Assembly (NCBI GenBank): GCA_016297945.1
Contig: JAEDFR010000051.1
Span: 1-16,144 of the forward strand
Direction of reading: 5' to 3'
DNA: 16,144 nt
Source of the DNA: Lachnospiraceae bacterium
GTDB lineage: Bacteria > Bacillota > Clostridia > Lachnospirales > Lachnospiraceae
The notes under the pieces were generated by a model. It made no database searches. It worked only from the letters and a program-made list of their open reading frames with translations, and had not been told where the DNA came from. Position 1 is the first letter of the stretch, and every line of letters starts with the position of its first letter. This document shows positions 1 to 8,887 of this stretch, piece by piece. Made by a program: the position numbers and the translations under genes.

Positions 1-3000
1 ACGGCTTCATTTATTGCATCAAATGCGGTAAAGCCCTTTTCATAATCTACGGATTCTAAATCCTCAAAGTAACACCCTGTCTCTTGTGCACCACTTTCAG
101 TAGCTTTTTCTTTTACTATAGCACAGGATATGTAAAAATCCACATGTTTCTGTATCCACTGCTTTACCGGTGTTGATATGGGTAAAAAGCTTGCTGCTTC
201 CATAAGTACACCAAATAAGAAAGCATTTTTTTCTTCCGGCTCCGGTCTTTCCTCTCTGGTTACAGGAGTTTCCTGTGCGTTTTCAGACATTTCCGGTCTC
301 TTTTGTTCCGGTTGATTCTCCTTGTCCGGTTTTATTTCTTCCTTATCCTGTGGTGTTTTTGTCTGATCCGCTTCTGCAGGATTGTCCGATGGTATTATCT
401 TTGCCGTATTTTCTTCTATTCTGGAATTCTCATCCCAAACATCTGCCGGTTCCTCTTTCTCCACTTCTTTTATTTTCTGATCGTACTCCAAAGTAAAGAC
501 ACGGTTATCCCCACCATCATATAATGCTGCAAAAAGAAGTCTTTCTTTGTCTGCAATGGCAGATAAGCGTCCCTTTGCATCATAACTGTAATATCTCTCG
601 GTACTGTTGCTTTCTTCCTCCGATGTAATGACCGTTTCCTGATTTTGATTCGTTCCGCTTTCCCGAATAATTTCTTTTACCAGATTGCCGGCTTTATCAT
701 AGCTCTTTTCTGTAACGCGGGTAATAACATCATTTGTTTTTTCTTCCTCATAGACCAGTCTTTCATGATCATACCGGTAGGATACCGTCTGTCTTCCTTC
801 AGGAGATGTGGTATCCATCTTAATGCGGTTTCCGTTCGGATCATAAGAATATTTTACAACTGTTTCTTCATTGTTTTCTATGGATTTACACTCAATCAGT
901 TCTCCCAGTACATCATATTTATAACTGTTTTCTTTCTTTGCTTCCTTTCCGTCTGCATAAATAAGTATTATTTCTTTTGTAATATTGGAACGTTTATCGT
1001 ATGCATATCCATAAGCGGAGATAACAGTTCCATCACAGGTATTTACCAGATTTTTCACACGATTTAATTCATCATAACTAATAATCGTATATCCATTTTC
1101 TCTGGTTATTTTTATAACATTTCCTTCTGCGTCATAATCGTAGGTTACCTTACCTGTTTCTGAAGAAACATTACTTAGGCGATTGTTATCATCATATTCA
1201 TACCGGACTACACTTCCGTCCGGATACATAATCGTAGAAAGATTTCCGAAGCCGTCATAGGAATATCCTACTCTTTGTCCGCTTCCATCTACAGACTGAA
1301 TCAAACGTCCGGCGAGATCATAAGTATAAGTACTTTTACCGGTCACATCCTCCACATAGACAAGATTTCCCATGTCATCATAAGAATATTTTGCATTGCT
1401 TTGTTCCTCCCCACTGTCTATATCTGTAAGTTGGTTTAAGGCATCATAGGTATACCGGATGGTTGTTCCGTTTTCATCTGTCTTTTGTGTCAGGTTTCCA
1501 ACATTGTCATAAGAATAACTAATTTCATTTTGAAGACTGTCAATTTTCTTTTCTAGTTCTCCTACCGCATTATACCGATATTGTTCTTCTTCCCCATTTC
1601 TTTCTGTCTTTAAAAGATTAGTTGCTCCATAATAATAGATGGCTTTACTTTCACCGCTTTGTACACCGGCAACACGATCCAATGCATCATACTCATAACT
1701 GCGGATATTTTCATTATCTACAGATTCTGTTAATACTCTTCCTTTTTTATCATAAGTAAAATGATAAACAGTTCCTGAAGCATCTTTGACAGAAGCAATA
1801 TTATCTAGCTCTGTATAGGTATAGCTTGTTTCATGATTTAGAGGTGATATTACCTCTATCAGGCGGTCATTGGTGTCATATTTATATTTTGTTTCATAAT
1901 CTAAAGGATCTGTCTTCTTTAAAAGATTTCCATTTTCATCATATTCATAAGAATTACTATGGCTTTTTCCATCGGCAGTCTGCGTTTCTTTTATCAGCCT
2001 TCCCATAACATCATAGTCATAGGTTGTAACAAGTCCGGTAACATCTGTAAGCTTTAGCAGATTGCCTTCACTATCATATTCATAGGTTTCCTCTGCCTGA
2101 TTTGCATATATCTTTTTAACTAATCTACCGGCTTTATCATATGAAAATGTCGTACTTATTCCTTCTGCATTTTCTTCTTTTACCAGATTTCCCGTGGCAT
2201 CATATACAAAGTGTGTCGTCGCACCCTTTCCATCAGTTGTACTTATTACATTCGAAACAGCATCGTAGTCATATTTCAGATAGGTACCATTCACATTTGC
2301 AATTTCACGCAATCGTTTTAATGCATCATATGTATAAGTAGTTTCTTTTCCATCTCCATCTGTATAGTTTGTTACTTGATTTTCTGCATCATATCCGTAA
2401 ATCCATTCGCTTCCGTCCGCAGTTTTCTTTTTAATCAGATTACCGGCTTTATCATATACATAGGATATTGTATTTTCCAAAGGATCTGTTTCTGTTATCA
2501 GATTACCGGTTGCATCATATGTATATTGGTAAAGGCTGTCACCTTTTTTCTCAGCCAACACTCTGGAAAGTGCATCATAGGCCGTATATTCTTCATATCC
2601 TTCTGCATCAGTAATCTTGATAAGACGACCCAATGCATCATAGTCGTATATTGTTTTATTTTCTTTGGCATCTGATACTTCAATTACATGATTTTCGTTA
2701 TCATATGCTAACTTTGTACTGTTTCCGTCCGCTCCGGTCGTTCTGATCAGATTATAAACAGAATCGTAAAAGTATTCCGTTTTATTTCCCAGCGTGTTGC
2801 ATTCTTCTATCAAATTACCGATTGCATCATATGAATAGCTTTTCATATTTCCCAATGCATCGATTTCTTTTACCAGATTACCGGCTGCATCATACTTATA
2901 TGATACACTACAATCCTTAGCATCCGTGACTTTTAACAATTCTCCTTCTCTATTATATGTATATGTCGTTTCTTCTGCTAAGGCATTGGTCTTTTTGATT

Positions 3001-6000
3001 AGATTTCCATATATATCATATGCATAATTAGTTTCTTTTCCGAGAGCATCGATTGTTTTTATAAGATTTCCCACGGCATCATAGGAGTAATTTGTTTCAT
3101 TACCTAATGCGTCTTTTTTTCTGCTAATCCGACCAAACGCATCATATAGATAGGTAACAGTATGTCCGTTTTCATCTGTTTCGGAAAGCAGATTCTGATT
3201 TCTGTCATAGGTAAATGTAATATCCGCACCGTTTCCATCTGTAACTTTCCTGATATTACCGGCATAATCATATTCAATTTTTGTTTTATTATTAAGGGCA
3301 TCTGTTGTTTCTGTCAGATAGTTGGCTTCATTATATGCAAATGCCGTCGTATATCCCAATGCGTCTGTGACGAGAATCCGGTTTCCGTTTTTATCATAAG
3401 AATAGGTTGTGATCTTGTCATTTCCATCCTTATATGCTGTAAGATTTTCATTTTCATCATACGCGTATTGTAGAACAGAACCGTCTGCTCTTTTTAATGT
3501 TGTTATATTGCCGCATGCATCATAGGTATATTCCGTACTGTTTCCGTTTCCGTCCGTTACTTTTAAAACATTTCCCGCATTGTCACAAACATATTCTGTC
3601 ACATATCCCAATGCATCGGTTTGTGATAGCAAATTGCCACATGCATCATAAGTATAAGCTGTAGTTCTTCCGCTTTTACTGATTTCTTTTATCGGTTCAC
3701 AAAATACATTATATTCCGTTTTTTCTATATAACCGTTCGAATCTTTTTTTGAAATCAGATTATTTCTTGCATCAAAAAGATAAGAATAGCTTAGTCCGTT
3801 TGCAAAGGTCTCTTTGACACGGCGCATTGATGCATCATATTCATAGGAAAATTGCAGTTCATCTTCATAATATACTCTCAATAAATTACCCATGGAATCA
3901 TAATCATAGACTGTTTTATGTCCCATGGCATCGGTCTCACAAACCGGAAGCCCCCAGACAGTGTCATAATCTGCTTCTAAAAGACTTCCTTTATCATCTC
4001 TCTTTTTTATGAGGTTGCCCATGTTATCATATTCGAAGTAAACAATATATCCACTTTCATCCGTTGACTTTATCAGACGATTTCTGTTGTCATAAGAAAA
4101 TGTTTTCATATTGCCCTTTGAATCTGTTTGGGATAACATATTTCCTTCTGCATCATAGGTATATAGATTTACTGTGCCATCCGGCCTGGTTATTTTTTCG
4201 ATATTTCCATATACATCATAGTCATAGGTAACTGTATGATTCTTCCCATCTGTTGCACTTTTCAACAATCCATTTGGAAAGAAAGTATAAGTTGTCTGAA
4301 TGCCATTTTTATTTTTTTTGGCAATGCAATGATGCAAACTATCATATGCATACTGCATAGTATGTCCCAAAGCATCTTTTTCTTCTGTTAAATCACCCAT
4401 TCTGTTATAGGCATAGGTTGCAATCAGGTTATTACCGATTGATTTGGAATATAATTGGTTATTCTGATAAGTATATACCGTTTTCAATCCGTCCGAATCG
4501 GTATATGAAATAAGCCTGCCTCTGGAATCATATGTATATAATTCCTCTCGTCCATCTCCATCCACTGTCTTTGTCACCAGATCCTTTTCATTAAAGATAC
4601 CAGTAGATATATTACCCAGAGGATCAACAGTCTTTATTATATTTCCATAATTATCATAGCTATAAGTCCACTTTTTATCTTCTATCTTTTTTTCTGTAAT
4701 TTTTCCGTTTTCATTATAAGAATAGGTGGTTAGATTTCCGGCTGCATCTGTTTCAGATGATAAATATCCGTTTTGATATGTTTTTGTTTCCTTACTTCCG
4801 TCTGCATAAAGTATTTGTGTCGTCCTTCCCTGTGAATCATAGTAATATTCTGTGCGATTGCCATTACCGTCTGTTGTTATGGTTTTCCCTGGTTCATAAG
4901 ACAAGGTATGGGCTATGCCACCCTCATCAAGCTGTTTTACCACTCTTCCCATCACATCATAAGTATTTTGTACAATTGCTATATTGTTTTCGTTAAACCA
5001 GGACAGCATTAAATGATTTGAATCATAAACAAAACGTTTTTCATATCCTAACGGATTTTTAACCGTAATCAAATTATCTTCCGCATCATATCCATAAGAC
5101 ATAACACTTCCATCCGGAGCTGTAATTTTTTTAACGCTTCCTCTCGCATTTGTCTCTACTGCAAAATATGCACTCTCCCGCATAAATCCGATAACATTTC
5201 CGCTTGTATTGTCATGCATAATCTGCATTATCGCACCATTTTTTTCTGCAATTTCTACCAAGACACCACTTTCATCAAAGGTTACTTGACTTCCGTCTTC
5301 TCGTTCAATTTGATATATATTAATCGGAACCCTTGTCTCTCCTGTTGAAAGAGTTACAATTTTTTCTCCAACCTGCTTTGTTATTAGTTTCAGATTGTTG
5401 CCTTCTTCGACTTTATAACTTCCATCCCCTTGCTTAGAAAACAGTAAAGTACTTCCATCTTCTCTGTTATAATAGATATCTCCACTGGCGTTTTTCGCTA
5501 TATTTTCATCCAAAAACGAAGTAAATCCACGTCCAAAGCTGCCAATTCTCGTCGGATTCAGACTATTGTATGAACGGATAACAGAAAATGTTCCAAAAGA
5601 ATCGCTGTAATGTAAATCTTCCTGTGACAGATAGTAATTTCCCGTACTTAAGTTTATTGGCTCAAATCCATATTCGCAATGTCTGGCTCTTCCAAGAAGT
5701 GAACGGTCTATCTGTGCTTTTTCCTCATCCGTTAAATCTGTTGGCTGGTACGGATTGTTCTGATTTTTTGTTGGATTTTTGATGAAAAGTGTATTATTTT
5801 CAACCAGAAGCATATCGGGTGCCTTGTTATCAAATAAAAGGTCTGACAAAGAAACTCCGTAATGATCTGCAATCTTCTTCATAGTGTCATATCTTGAAAC
5901 TTTATAGATCAAAAAATTATCACTATTTGTAGTCTTCCCGGTTTTTCCATTATATGATGCTTTTACATTCATATTATATAAAGTATCATAAGAAAACTCC

Positions 6001-7964
6001 GTAAACGGAACAATTGTCTGCCAGTTAGACTTAGAATCTGCATATCTTACAGTTCCGCTTGGAAATGCAGAATCAAAAGCAGAACTATTGGGATATATTT
6101 TCTGATTTGAAATCAAAATACTCTGTCCGAATTTTTTTGATGTATCGCTCAGGTCATAAGTTACAATAGATCTTGGATTAGCAATTCCGTCCGCAAAAAC
6201 ACCATAGCATTGTAATGCACCTGAAATATCACTTTTTACCATGGGCCGTAAATTAATTGTAGTATCATCCAAGGGATAGTCAATGGATACGTCTCCCGCA
6301 ACCTGCCAGTTTATAGTCAAACTGGGTCTTTCTTCTATGTTTTCAGCTCCTATTCCGGCTATTCGAACGCCTTCTTTTGTTTCATTATCCAATATAAATA
6401 CGAATCCATGACTGGGATATATACTGTTCATCCATCCGTTCACGGCATCCTTCACATCAAAGATATGAACTCCATAACCGGATGGACTGGTTGCATTCTC
6501 TCCGGCTATCTTCCTATCAATAGCAGCTACTGTATCAAAGCTTGGATTATCTACCGGGATTTGCTCCATATTTCGATAGCATCCAATAACAGAATCATTA
6601 ATGTCATTAGTCTGTACCAATCTGAGTGTTGCATCTAAAATCTCAACATGATTACTTCCGGCCAGATCAAAAATACTCTGATACATAAATCCCGTAATTA
6701 AATAATATCTGGCTGTTCCAAATACCCCTAAATTTCCGGTATAATGTTTGCTTTCACCGGCTATAAATCCTCCTCCACTCATCACAGTATAATCCATGAT
6801 TTCTGATTGTATAGTTGTTGTCGGATCAATCATAACCGGATAAATACGGTCTTTACTATTTAACCATTCTGTATCCGGTGCTATGGTAATTATGTATTCA
6901 TCTTCCTTTTCCGTAAGCTCCATTTTTATTTCTTTTGAAACAGCACCTACGGCATCTTCCATTTTCGGTGCACTAATGACAGCAAAAGGAATTTTTGTAT
7001 TTTCACTTATATCATTATGACTGACAGTATTATTTCTGACTGTATTACTACTGACTCCGTCAATGCATACTTCATCATCAAAGATGTCATTTTCTTCTTT
7101 ATAAACATTGATATTATCACCATGTTTTTCTGCATAAATTCCATCTTTTTTTAACGTATAATAAAACGTATTCCGGCTGTCTTTTGTTAAGAGAATAATA
7201 TCTTCCTTAACTCCTGCATTTGTAATGGTATATTGTATGTCTACATTTTCATACACATCATTGTATCGTATGGCATTTTCAGATACACTTTCTTTACTGA
7301 AATTTCCTTTGTCCGAATACATTTCCAATGTCGTATCTTCCATGGACATCTGCAATTGAAGTTCTTCATTATTTCCTTTTATAACTGTGTCAATATAACT
7401 TTCTGCATTGGTATAACTTTCTGTATGCTCTATCGCATTTTGGCTTATACTTTTTTCTGTTGTTTTATTTGCCTCGGTTTCTTTTATCAGTGTGTTATCA
7501 ATAATCTTCTCTGTTCCGTCTTTTAAGTAAGTATTTGGATAAGTTGTAAAAACTGTTTTATATTGATTTTCTGATGTTTGATATGTTTTTTCAAAGCATC
7601 CGACATGCACAGGCTTATCTTTTTCAAAATCCTCTTCAAAAAAAGGATCTCGGCAGGCTTCTGTGTTTTTCATTTCATTTTCAACAAATTTATCTTCTGC
7701 TTCAGCTATTGTTTCCTGCTTAAACAGCTGCTCGTTTCCGGATAAGGAAATGGATTGCTTTTCCCCAAAATATTGTTCATACAATAATTCCTGTTTTTGT
7801 TTTGTATTCTCCTCAATTTTTTGTTTTTCCAGTTTTTCCCGATTTTTTGTAATGGCTTCTGACAGTTCGGTTGCAAATACATATCCGCTGTTATCAAAAA
7901 CCATAATTGATATTAACAATAATGCTATAACACGTATAATTATTTTTCTTAATCGTATTTTCAT
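1..7964 (-). CDS. Giant secreted RHS/YD-repeat wall-associated protein, C-terminus beyond the window
   Basis: One uninterrupted minus-strand frame codes for at least 2,654 residues and has no stop before the left edge. The start at 7964 has GGAAAG about 7 bases upstream; an in-frame ATG at 7982 lacks a good ribosome site. Approximate domains: signal peptide 1-31 (basic start, hydrophobic core, ends VFA/TE); charged coil 33-75; N-terminal region with a wall-associated-type segment (ENAIRYNDVYENVDIQYT) and an Asn-rich stretch; DNRLRE-like beta domain 377-555; LysM 686-730 (YKVSRYDTMKKIADHYGVS); DUF6531 762-840 (NLSTGNYYLS, RSYNS); about 70 YD repeats 959-2461; then DNRVFTLEY and a Pro/Glu/Lys-rich linker. 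By family knowledge, YD repeats form a hollow beta-shell that can enclose a C-terminal toxin or act as an adhesin; LysM binds peptidoglycan. The RHS core, its self-cleavage site and any toxin are not visible, so toxin, adhesin or structural wall protein remain open. Export and wall attachment are inferred. Confidence 0.93.
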   Translation of the reverse strand, partial: MKIRLRKIIIRVIALLLISIMVFDNSGYVFATELSEAITKNREKLEKQKIEENTKQKQELLYEQYFGEKQSISLSGNEQLFKQETIAEAEDKFVENEMKNTEACRDPFFEEDFEKDKPVHVGCFEKTYQTSENQYKTVFTTYPNTYLKDGTEKIIDNTLIKETEANKTTEKSISQNAIEHTESYTNAESYIDTVIKGNNEELQLQMSMEDTTLEMYSDKGNFSKESVSENAIRYNDVYENVDIQYTITNAGVKEDIILLTKDSRNTFYYTLKKDGIYAEKHGDNINVYKEENDIFDDEVCIDGVSSNTVRNNTVSHNDISENTKIPFAVISAPKMEDAVGAVSKEIKMELTEKEDEYIITIAPDTEWLNSKDRIYPVMIDPTTTIQSEIMDYTVMSGGGFIAGESKHYTGNLGVFGTARYYLITGFMYQSIFDLAGSNHVEILDATLRLVQTNDINDSVIGCYRNMEQIPVDNPSFDTVAAIDRKIAGENATSPSGYGVHIFDVKDAVNGWMNSIYPSHGFVFILDNETKEGVRIAGIGAENIEERPSLTINWQVAGDVSIDYPLDDTTINLRPMVKSDISGALQCYGVFADGIANPRSIVTYDLSDTSKKFGQSILISNQKIYPNSSAFDSAFPSGTVRYADSKSNWQTIVPFTEFSYDTLYNMNVKASYNGKTGKTTNSDNFLIYKVSRYDTMKKIADHYGVSLSDLLFDNKAPDMLLVENNTLFIKNPTKNQNNPYQPTDLTDEEKAQIDRSLLGRARHCEYGFEPINLSTGNYYLSQEDLHYSDSFGTFSVIRSYNSLNPTRIGSFGRGFTSFLDENIAKNASGDIYYNREDGSTLLFSKQGDGSYKVEEGNNLKLITKQVGEKIVTLSTGETRVPINIYQIEREDGSQVTFDESGVLVEIAEKNGAIMQIMHDNTSGNVIGFMRESAYFAVETNARGSVKKITAPDGSVMSYGYDAEDNLITVKNPLGYEKRFVYDSNHLMLSWFNENNIAIVQNTYDVMGRVVKQLDEGGIAHTLSYEPGKTITTDGNGNRTEYYYDSQGRTTQILYADGSKETKTYQNGYLSSETDAAGNLTTYSYNENGKITEKKIEDKKWTYSYDNYGNIIKTVDPLGNISTGIFNEKDLVTKTVDGDGREELYTYDSRGRLISYTDSDGLKTVYTYQNNQLYSKSIGNNLIATYAYNRMGDLTEEKDALGHTMQYAYDSLHHCIAKKNKNGIQTTYTFFPNGLLKSATDGKNHTVTYDYDVYGNIEKITRPDGTVNLYTYDAEGNMLSQTDSKGNMKTFSYDNRNRLIKSTDESGYIVYFEYDNMGNLIKKRDDKGSLLEADYDTVWGLPVCETDAMGHKTVYDYDSMGNLLRVYYEDELQFSYEYDASMRRVKETFANGLSYSYLFDARNNLISKKDSNGYIEKTEYNVFCEPIKEISKSGRTTAYTYDACGNLLSQTDALGYVTEYVCDNAGNVLKVTDGNGNSTEYTYDACGNITTLKRADGSVLQYAYDENENLTAYKDGNDKITTYSYDKNGNRILVTDALGYTTAFAYNEANYLTETTDALNNKTKIEYDYAGNIRKVTDGNGADITFTYDRNQNLLSETDENGHTVTYLYDAFGRISRKKDALGNETNYSYDAVGNLIKTIDALGKETNYAYDIYGNLIKKTNALAEETTYTYNREGELLKVTDAKDCSVSYKYDAAGNLVKEIDALGNMKSYSYDAIGNLIEECNTLGNKTEYFYDSVYNLIRTTGADGNSTKLAYDNENHVIEVSDAKENKTIYDYDALGRLIKITDAEGYEEYTAYDALSRVLAEKKGDSLYQYTYDATGNLITETDPLENTISYVYDKAGNLIKKKTADGSEWIYGYDAENQVTNYTDGDGKETTYTYDALKRLREIANVNGTYLKYDYDAVSNVISTTDGKGATTHFVYDATGNLVKEENAEGISTTFSYDKAGRLVKKIYANQAEETYEYDSEGNLLKLTDVTGLVTTYDYDVMGRLIKETQTADGKSHSNSYEYDENGNLLKKTDPLDYETKYKYDTNDRLIEVISPLNHETSYTYTELDNIASVKDASGTVYHFTYDKKGRVLTESVDNENIRSYEYDALDRVAGVQSGESKAIYYYGATNLLKTERNGEEEQYRYNAVGELEKKIDSLQNEISYSYDNVGNLTQKTDENGTTIRYTYDALNQLTDIDSGEEQSNAKYSYDDMGNLVYVEDVTGKSTYTYDLAGRLIQSVDGSGQRVGYSYDGFGNLSTIMYPDGSVVRYEYDDNNRLSNVSSETGKVTYDYDAEGNVIKITRENGYTIISYDELNRVKNLVNTCDGTVISAYGYAYDKRSNITKEIILIYADGKEAKKENSYKYDVLGELIECKSIENNEETVVKYSYDPNGNRIKMDTTSPEGRQTVSYRYDHERLVYEEEKTNDVITRVTEKSYDKAGNLVKEIIRESGTNQNQETVITSEEESNSTERYYSYDAKGRLSAIADKERLLFAALYDGGDNRVFTLEYDQKIKEVEKEEPADVWDENSRIEENTAKIIPSDNPAEADQTKTPQDKEEIKPDKENQPEQKRPEMSENAQETPVTREERPEPEEKNAFLFGVLMEAASFLPISTPVKQWIQKHVDFYISCAIVKEKATESGAQETGCYFEDLESVDYEKGFTAFDAINEA
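576..5090 (-). repeat. In-frame YD-repeat coding array, period about 63 bp
   Basis: On the minus strand the pattern tyrosine-aspartate-x-x-Gly-Asn/Arg-leu recurs about every 21 codons between these limits, followed by Thr-Asp-x-x-Gly about ten residues later. I counted about 70 copies by eye. At DNA level the plus strand shows recurring forms such as GCATCATA and CAGATTACCGG. The most regular copies are around 2.4-3.7 kb. Copies at the promoter-proximal end (4.2-5.1 kb) and at the far end (0.6-1.1 kb) are degenerate; the last few are lengthened to 24-37 residues. These are coding repeats, not CRISPR or mobile-element repeats. Confidence 0.92.
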
Positions 7965-7983
7965 TTTTCTTTCCTTTTTCATT

Positions 7984-8388
7984 TTATTTCTTTTGTTTTT
8001 TGTTAGGTAACAGCCTGTATAAGATGACTATCCCCAAAAAATCAATAACTCCGGATAGAATGTTTGCCGATATTTTTGCATTGTTCCAAATTACCTGATA
8101 TAGAATCAGACTAATCAGTCGAATAATAATAAGCATTATAGAAAGTATTGTAATTTTTCTGATTTCTTCTTTTGTCTTTCTTTCACTAAAGTCTTTTGTT
8201 TTTATACGTGACAAAATAATTGTTATATAAAAACTTCCTGTTATAGTTCCAAAAAGATCCAGACACTGCTCAATCATTTTTTGTGATATTGTTTTTTTAT
8301 TTAGGACAAACACCAAAAAACCGGCAAGAATACAGAATCCTATACCGGTTAATAAATCAATCAATACATACTTTTTAATTTTTTTCAT
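7984..8388 (-). CDS. Small four-helix integral membrane protein, unknown function, upstream partner of the RHS gene
   Basis: I do not recognise this 134-residue protein. The ATG at 8388 is preferred over an in-frame GTG at 8400 because GGGAGAG lies just upstream of the ATG and overlaps the GTG codon. It has a basic N-terminus (MKKIKKY) and four likely membrane segments, at about residues 8-30, 42-60, 79-98 and 107-127. A charged loop of about 18 residues sits between the second and third (KTKDFSERKTKEE), and the tail is lysine-rich (PNKKQKK). By the positive-inside rule both ends and the central loop would be cytoplasmic. The stop is 19 bases before the RHS start, so the two are almost certainly co-transcribed. 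Possible roles, all inferred, are an export or folding helper, an anchor, or a protective membrane protein. Immunity genes in RHS systems usually lie downstream of the toxin gene, which argues against a classical immunity role. Confidence 0.8.
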   Translation of the reverse strand: MKKIKKYVLIDLLTGIGFCILAGFLVFVLNKKTISQKMIEQCLDLFGTITGSFYITIILSRIKTKDFSERKTKEEIRKITILSIMLIIIRLISLILYQVIWNNAKISANILSGVIDFLGIVILYRLLPNKKQKK

Positions 8389-8455
8389 TTTCTCTCCCAC
8401 TCTCTTTTTATTTCGCTATGTTCATAGTTTTTAATTTCCTATGTCACAAAGTAAA

Positions 8456-8484
8456 ATTATATCGAAAAAAAGAGAAAAAATCAT
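8456..8484 (-). promoter_or_regulatory. Candidate promoter of the membrane protein-RHS operon
   Basis: A perfect -10 box TATAAT lies on the minus strand at 8461-8456. The hexamer 17 bases upstream, ATGATT at 8484-8479, is a poor -35, so the call rests mainly on the -10. The leader would be about 60 bases. A second weaker option is TTGTGA-17-TATGAA a little further downstream. Confidence 0.35.
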
Positions 8485-8542
8485 ATATATGTAAAAAATA
8501 GACAAGATATTGTAAAAAATAACCATTTTATTCTTCTTTTTT

Positions 8543-8592
8543 GAAATGTATGAATTGAAATGTATGAATTGAAATGTATGAATTGAAATGTA
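8543..8592. repeat. 14-bp direct tandem repeat, three full copies plus a partial
   Basis: The unit GAAATGTATGAATT occurs perfectly at 8543-8556, 8557-8570 and 8571-8584, followed by an 8-base partial copy (GAAATGTA) to 8592. It is non-coding and lies between the tRNA terminator and the promoter region of the RHS operon. The perfect identity suggests recent slippage or a variable-number repeat. Copies are contiguous, without spacers, so this is not CRISPR. Confidence 0.95.
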
Positions 8593-8600
8593 AGAGAATT

Positions 8601-8630
8601 AAAAAAGCTGCAAACCGTAAAGTTTACAGC
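8601..8630 (-). terminator. Rho-independent terminator of the tRNA-Pro gene
   Basis: Read on the minus strand, GCTGTAAAC, a 6-base loop and GTTTGCAGC form a 9-bp stem with one G-U pair, followed directly by six T. It begins 3 bases after the tRNA discriminator base, so it ends the tRNA transcript and insulates the RHS operon. Confidence 0.85.
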
Positions 8631-8633
8631 CAA

Positions 8634-8707
<74 letters not shown>

Positions 8708-8743
8708 GTATTATGTATGCCGTTTTTTCTCGGCACATATACT

Positions 8744-8772
8744 AATATACAATACAATAATTTTTCTTTCAA
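8744..8772 (-). promoter_or_regulatory. Promoter of the tRNA-Pro gene
   Basis: On the minus strand TTGAAA (8772-8767) and TATATT (8749-8744) are separated by exactly 17 bases, a strong sigma-A type arrangement, 37 bases before the mature tRNA 5' end. The short leader contains a small GCCG/CGGC hairpin that RNase P processing would remove. Confidence 0.75.
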
Positions 8773-8823
8773 CTTATTTTTTGCTTTTTAGTAAAAATTT
8801 TTTAAGAAAAAGTTCATTTACAC

Positions 8824-8852
8824 TTGAAGTATTGGGAAGACTCTGCTACATT
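8824..8852 (+). promoter_or_regulatory. Candidate promoter of the cation/proton antiporter gene
   Basis: TTGAAG (8824-8829) and TACATT (8847-8852) are 17 bases apart and lie 35 bases before the antiporter ATG. Both boxes deviate from consensus. It diverges from the tRNA-Pro promoter, with about 50 bases between the two -35 boxes. Confidence 0.45.
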
Positions 8853-8887
8853 TTGTGTTGGACATAAGATATGAAAGGACTGATAAC

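Noticed and set aside
1..550. Calling the RHS protein a polymorphic toxin with a named toxin domain
   Set aside because: The C-terminus lies beyond the left edge; nothing in the visible part identifies a toxin.
576..5090. Regular repeats as a possible CRISPR array
   Set aside because: The repeats are in-frame codons of YD motifs with no constant repeat and spacer structure.
275..5782. Many plus-strand open frames of 60-140 codons opposite the RHS gene (for example 645-1067 and 2376-2675)
   Set aside because: They are mirror readings of the 63-bp coding repeats. They lack ribosome sites, have repetitive Ile/Cys/Phe/Ser-rich composition, and overlap a clear minus-strand gene.
8708..8743. Small GCCG/CGGC hairpin in the tRNA-Pro leader as an attenuator
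   Set aside because: The stem is only 4 bp and lies in a leader that is removed in tRNA maturation; it has no terminator-like T run.
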